Shown: piece after piece, positions 58,501-64,000 of the stretch
Layout: every line of letters begins with the position of its first letter
Position numbering within the stretch: the stretch's first letter is position 1
DNA from: Rhea pennata
Lineage: Eukaryota; Chordata; Aves; Rheiformes; Rheidae
Length of the DNA: 64,000 nucleotides
Direction: 5' to 3'
Assembly (NCBI RefSeq): GCF_028389875.1
Contig: NC_084663.1
Span: 992,001 to 1,056,000, forward strand
Notes under the pieces: generated by a model
What the model was told of the DNA's origin: nothing
What the model saw: the letters and a program-made list of their open reading frames with translations, nothing else
Databases searched by the model: none
Position numbers and translations under genes: made by a program

Positions 58501-58979
58501 CTCGGGGTGGTTCTAATTTGATTACAGAGCTGAGAGAGAAGCATGGGCTTGGGCATGGCAGAAGACTGGGATTTGGGGGCAGAATAATCCCTGAGAGAGG
58601 TTTGTTCATCCCTTTTGATGTGGCCTTGGCCAAGAACCTTTCCCTTGAGACAGGAAGGAGACATGAGCTGCCTGGATCACTGCCCGTTTCTGTTGCTTAT
58701 CTAACAGCAGCAAAGCCCTGGGGCACCTGAACCACAATATGGTTATTTATAAGCGTCTTCCCGCGAGCCCTGCTGAGACACTTGGATTGCTTTCTGGCAT
58801 AAAAAGTAACACTCTAAAACAAGATGAAACAACAGGGAAACAGGTAAACAGGGAGTCGAGTGAGGAGGAAAGTGTTTTGTCAAGTAGGCAGAAGCAGCTT
58901 TTGAGGACCCAGAAAGAGCCACCACCTTCCCTGAATGAGTCACAGTCGATGTTCAGTTACTGGAAAGTTTAGGGATTTC
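55501..58979. other. Intergenic DNA downstream of DENND6B
   Basis: There is no recognisable exon, CR1 or RNA gene. A run of about 12 C occurs near 57162-57173 and a short CpG-richer patch near 57560-57630. Open frames of up to about 125 codons show no family features. Confidence 0.55.
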
Positions 58980-60240
58980 CAAACTGCACCCAGGCCACCA
59001 GCCTCCTCGCGTCGTCTGGGTGCACGCGAGCCTGAAAGGGGCTCTGCGGCCGCCAGGCCGGGAGCTCGCCGGCGGCTGGAGTCGTTCCTGGTGGAGCAGA
59101 GGAGACTCCTCGTTCTAGAGGGAGTCTGCATGAAAGCATAGCGCGGTGCAGCGGTGACAGGCTCTTGGTGCTCTTCCCTCCGCACAGCAGCTTGCTTTGA
59201 GACCGTGCTGAGCATCTGAGAGCGCCGTGAGCTGCACATCACCCCCACCCCGGGGCTCCTCCAGAGATGGGGGAAGAGAGCAGCGCCCGCAGGAAGAGCG
59301 AGCTGTGGAGTCCTGGCCCCTGCAAAAGCACCACAGTTGGGGACTTAGCTGCGCAGCAAACAGGAAACCGCAGAGTCGCTCTCTCGTGCGGCAGCTGCTG
59401 CTGATTTTACTGTCTGTGTTCAGCAGCCCCCCTGGGGTAGTTGGGCTTCAGCAGGGAGCAGCAAACTTGCCACGATGGCAGAGTCATTGCAGCCCCTGCC
59501 CCTTTCCATCGCAAAGCTGCACGGCAGGGTCAGCCCAGAGCTGAGGGCTCGTTGCTCAGACATCGCGGGTGTGAGGCGCCCTGTGCTGCCGTAGATGGGC
59601 CATGGGGAACTGCCAGATGTGCAAATTCTGCTGCAGCCTGGGGCAAATGAAGTGACCAGGAGCTGGGGGAGCCTAAGGAATTGCCCCCAAGGAGTCATCG
59701 CAGAAGGGCTCGAGGCCTCTCTGGTGCCGCAGGGAGGGTCTCTTACCTGCTGCCTCCTGACGGAAGTTTTGTCTCAGCCAACTGTAGACCAGGCTGTGCA
59801 GAAACCCCCGGAGGGACGTGGTCAGGGCCTGCAAGTGAGCAGGCTGGCGAGGGTGGTGCTCATGTCTGCAGCCGGACAGCCTCGCAGCACAAGAGCACCA
59901 CAAACCCAGCGCTGGAGAGGAGCTGCGTTGGACCAGGGCGAAGGCGGGGCGACGAGGGGGAAGGAGCTGCCCTTCCTCTTCTTTTGGAACGGACGACGCC
60001 AGGACGCTCGGCCACGAGCGCAAGGGAAGGGGTGGTTGCGAGGCCCGCGCTGCGGGGCTGGCGCCGCGCGCAGACACGCACAAACTCCGGTACAAGCGCC
60101 CCCGCCGCAGGGGAGAGGGTGCTGGCGCGAGACCTCGCCGCGCCGGGCTCGCTGGCCCGGGCACCCCGGCCTGAGCCGCCAGGACTTCTCAGGCCCTGCT
60201 GAGACCCATCAGGTCTCAGCAATAAATACCATGCCTTAAA
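58980..60240. promoter_or_regulatory. CpG-richer block downstream of DENND6B, possible upstream exon or promoter of the next gene
   Basis: CpG density rises at about 58995-59150 and again at about 59780-60210. The latter includes runs such as ggctggcgccgcgcgcagac. In vertebrates PLXNB2 follows DENND6B on the same strand and has untranslated first exons, so this could be its distal promoter. I could not identify a convincing exon, donor or coding sequence, so the call is weak. Confidence 0.3.
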
Positions 60241-63200
60241 ACGTCTTACAGTTGGGCGCGCAGGCGAGGATCACCGAACTAGGGAAAATCCAGGCTCAGC
60301 CCTGCTCCCGTCTGCTTCTGCTTGAACGTGGAGTCCTCGCTCATCGCAGGACATCACCTAACACCACCCCTGACACGAAGTGGAACATGTCACACACTCT
60401 CCCATGGGTGCTGCACACCCATCTCCAGAGACACTCGTTTTCTGAGCAATCCAAAAGAGCGGTCAAATTCACAAGCTGAAACATTTAGTTTTGTGTCTGT
60501 TCAAGCACAGCACTAACAGCACCAGAGAGCAAGTAAACACTGGCCAAGCTGTACTTGCCCTCAGTCCGGTCTTTGGGCTCCGCTGGACCCCAGCACCGTG
60601 GACGAGGGGCCATCAGCAAGCAAAACTAAGCTGCAAATACTCTAGGTTTATTTAGGAGAGTTTTGGCTAAATGATGAGAGGAAAGAGGGAGGGAGGAATG
60701 CAGGATCTGAGGGTCTGAGAGGGTGGAAAGATGGAGGACCAGGGAAAGGAACTGTGCTAGGAGAATTGCACCAAGCTCACAGCAAGGCCAAAGACTTGAC
60801 TTTGGTGCTGCTGCTGCTGGAGATGTTCCACCTACAGCTTCCAGCCATCTCCTCTCCAACTGCTCCCTTCTTCCACCGCTACGTGAGGATAAGTATTTAA
60901 GGAGCATTTACTCTTTAAATGCAGCCGGTCACTGTCCAGCAGCTCTGCCTGCACCGTGTCCCATTCAGCATGGGTGCAGCTGGACCCCATCTGCTCCCTT
61001 CCTCGCTACCACTGCTGCTGCTGCAACCTCCCTGCCAGCCCGTCTCTCTCCAGCCTCGCTGGCATTTTTTCTCCCCAGGATCACAGGAGGAACACGGGCC
61101 TGCGAGCGGGAAGAGAGATCTCACAGTGGTCTTGGGACAGCAGAGCCAGTCCTCCTGCACTCAACCACCCCAAAATCACCACCACTTGGGGGCTCTGCGG
61201 GGTTATTTTATTTTCTAGACATGTTCCTCCAGGAAATTTTTCGGGTGAGGTGAGAGCAGAGACCCCTTCTCTTACCCGCTCAGTGACGGCCAGAGCAGCA
61301 GGAAGCTCTTGCAGTAACGCTCATGTTCGATTGCAGCAGGGCAGGATTTTGAACAGTCCCTGCCATTTCAGAGGCACCACCTGGTGCAAGCTTGCCAAAG
61401 GGACCCAGAGAACCAGCTGTTCTCAGCAGATCCCTCGGCAGAGCCAAGAGCTGCTTCAAAGCCAAGAGGCCCCAGAGCAAACGCTCCCTGGAACAAGCAC
61501 TCCAATTTCTATCCAGTTGCAGCATGTGGCTCCCGTGTGTGACAAACGGGCCGATGTTCCCTCTGCCAGCGCTCTCAGCGTCTGCATGGAGACGATTTGA
61601 GTGCCAGCCTTCCAGCACGAGGAATTGCTCACCACTTGGCTTCTTCATCCCTTTCCAAGGCCTCCAGCAGGCATCGATTCTGCCTGGGGCATTTTTCCCT
61701 GAGTGTTTTTTGAGGCGAAACTGGCACCAGAGGTTGCAGGAGCTGTCAGCGGGAACAGAACGGCAGACAGCTCCTTGCGAGCCGGCATGCTGCCCTCTGG
61801 CTTTAGGGAGACGAGATTTATGGAGCAAACTCCATGGAACTTGGCCACTGACAGGACAAGCACTGCCAGCGCAGCATTAAAAGGGTAAAAACTCTGTCGT
61901 GTTTAGCTGCTGAAGCTCTCTGCAAGTCCCAGGCACTTGAACCACGCGGGCGCTCGCAGCCCTCCGGCCCCCGCGGCTGAGGTGCTGTGAGACAGGGGAG
62001 GGCACAGCCGGCTGGAGAGCCCCGCTCGGCCCCTGCGGCCGGGCTGGAGCCTGCTCCTCCGTGGGAACGGCCAGGCGTGCTGTGCCCATCACCTCACGTG
62101 GGCCTGCTGGCAGCAGTGGCTGCGGCAGAGACGACACCAGCACGAGCGGCACGTACTCCCCGCTGAACAAGGAGGCTCACTGGGCTGGAGAGGAGACAGC
62201 TAAACCAGCCTGCGCGAGGCAGCATTAGCCTGCGAAGCTCCAGCACCGTGCAGACACGCAGCAGCTCACTGCTGAGAAACCGTCCAGGCTGTGCAGGCTG
62301 CCAGGCCTCTCCCCAGAGCACTGCTGGCTCTTCCACCCCACTGGAGAGCTGCAAAATTAATGCATTCGTTAACTCTGTTCCAGGACTTGCAAGAAGACTG
62401 AGGATTGTTAAAACAAGATTTAATACCACTGTCTGCGAACACCTTCCCTGTACTCTGGGACTGGGAAGTTGTGCTTTGGAATCTAAGCTTTTATTAAAAA
62501 CAAAGCAAGTGCATAAAAACAAAACTCAAGTGAGATTTTTGCCTACGTAAATGAGAAAGCTCCAGAAGCTTCAAAAAAAGCACAGTCTCCATTCCCAGGC
62601 TGCAGGCAACCACCCAACATCTCTAAAAGTAAAATGTCCCTCTCTGGTTTCAAGAGCAGCGACCATTTAAATACCAGCATAAGCACTTCCTAATGGGCAT
62701 TCTTCCAGGAGATCCAGCCAGCACAACTCTTCTGGCCTTCCAGAGATGCTCCTTCCCATTTCTGCTAACTTAATCTCAACCGGCTAACTCTGGAAACGCA
62801 ATACCAAGTATGCTCGTATTTTTGTCTTGACCTTCCTCACGCGAGGTAAAACTGCCCTGCAGTGCCAAGAAGCACAGGCACCCTGCCCTGGATTTCGGAT
62901 GAGTTAGTTAAGCCCAGCGCTCACCACCCAAGCTGCGGTGAGATGCAGCATTGCCCCTCAGGCCTCGAGTCCCGCCTGGGAACAGACTCTGGCTCACAGC
63001 ACCAAGCCCTGAGGTTTCACAGCCACTCTCGTTTCAGGTCTCGCTGTTTCAGACACCACGCGGTGCCCCGGGGCAGCAGGCCCAGCGGTGCCGCCAAGCC
63101 CGGCGGCCCGGGCAGCGGGAGGGATGCAGCATCCCACGGTCCCAGTCCCGGGAACTGGGCGACCAGCGGGTGCCCTCTAGCGGCCCCACACCCCAGCACC

Positions 63201-64000
63201 CACGGGCTCAGCCAGCCCGAGAGGGGGGAAGGAAGGCGACGGGATGCCAGCAGAGCTGATCCAATTCGCTGGCTCTTAGCACGCGCTAACACAGGCTTTG
63301 CACCACGAAACATCCATCCCCAACGCGTTCTTCTCCAGCCAGGTGGCCGTGGGGCAGCTGCGGCCCTTGAGCCACCTAGGCACAGAGCTCAAACAGAAGT
63401 CACATTCCTACCGCGAAGAGGAGGGAAGAGGAGTTTGCACCTGCCAACGCCGGTCCCGCACACAGCCAGCTAGCTGCCTTCCCCGGACAGGGCACAGGAG
63501 GAGCCAGCTTCCCCCGCGCTCTCACAACTGCACGGCGCAGGTCCCTGAGGTGAATCTCACTCACTGACCTTTCTCACACAGCACCAATATTCAAAACACG
63601 CACTGCGGTTTTCTATCCAGTCTTGCAACACTCATAAAATGCATAGTCTAACCCTTTTTCATTGAGTCAGGGCATTCAACTCAATCGTTCTTGGGTCTAA
63701 GAAGTCAGGACCTGGTAGCTCCTGAGCACAGCTGCCAAGAAAAGGAATGCCACTTCTTCCTAATGGTGGGCTTACAGTGGTTCACCAAAACCAGAGGCGT
63801 TCCCAGGTGTTCTGGCTTCCTTCCTGCCAAGCTCAGTAATTCCCAAGAAAATTATTCAAGAATCTCAGGGTTTATGCAGCAGCAGGCCACACCTTCATCC
63901 ATGCACAAGTGCTTATTACAAACCATACTTCACTGGTAGGTTCAGTACACACATGCTCCCAGAGTTACTTTCTGCCCTTTACAACTGCTTTCTTCTTTCA
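60241..64000. other. Unassigned sequence to the window edge
   Basis: Moderately GC-rich DNA with CpG patches near 61945-62070 and 63040-63260. Several overlapping open frames of 100-214 codons exist, but none shows a plexin, semaphorin or other recognised domain. I expect this to be upstream or 5' intronic sequence of the next gene, without direct evidence. Confidence 0.4.

Noticed and set aside
59595-63473. Overlapping frames of up to 214 codons as possible PLXNB2 coding exons.
   Set aside because: None contains a signal peptide followed by sema-domain-like sequence, and frames overlap on both strands in GC-rich DNA.

Overview
The window is vertebrate nuclear DNA, almost certainly from a bird. 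It has GT-AG introns, two strong CpG islands, and interspersed repeats that are nearly all CR1-type LINE fragments (plus one tRNA-derived piece), with no visible Alu- or L1-like sequence. Only one protein-coding gene can be read in full: DENND6B, a DENN-domain Rab guanine-nucleotide exchange factor, on the + strand. Its 20 coding exons (28080-53610) join without frame breaks into 572 codons plus a stop. The species cannot be fixed from the sequence.

Layout. (1) 1-19240: AT-rich sequence with no recognisable coding exon, three minus-strand CR1 fragments, a 45-bp perfect tandem duplication and a short inverted-repeat element. I read it as the first intron of a minus-strand gene whose non-coding first exon lies at about 19241-19430. 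Conserved vertebrate gene order makes PPP6R2 the likeliest identity, but this is inference from synteny only. (2) 18590-19520: CpG island with GC boxes and a YY1-like site, the promoter of that gene. (3) 19522-21820: minisatellite of about 24 units near 95 bp, with a hexamer array nested in each unit, followed to about 22550 by a decayed tail of shorter (about 50-54 bp) related units. (4) 22550-27440: ordinary intergenic DNA. (5) 27450-28260: CpG island and first exon of DENND6B. (6) 28300-29990: second, unrelated minisatellite of about 18 units near 92 bp inside DENND6B intron 1, fading out by about 30400. (7) 30400-53610: the rest of DENND6B, with CR1 insertions in introns 2, 5 and 10 and a tRNA-Cys pseudogene in intron 10. 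(8) 53611 to about 55500: 3' UTR ending near an ATTAAA signal. (9) 55500-64000: no readable gene, with CpG-richer patches around 59.0-60.2 kb that could belong to the 5' region of the next gene (PLXNB2 by synteny, not visible here).

The two CpG islands drive divergent transcription from starts about 8.5 kb apart. Each is directly bordered by a large G-rich minisatellite, both with the G-rich strand on +. All six CR1 fragments lie in the sense orientation of the gene that contains them. I found no operon, CRISPR array, phage or other clearly novel enzymatic system. The most unusual features are the paired promoter-proximal minisatellites and their internal evolutionary record.
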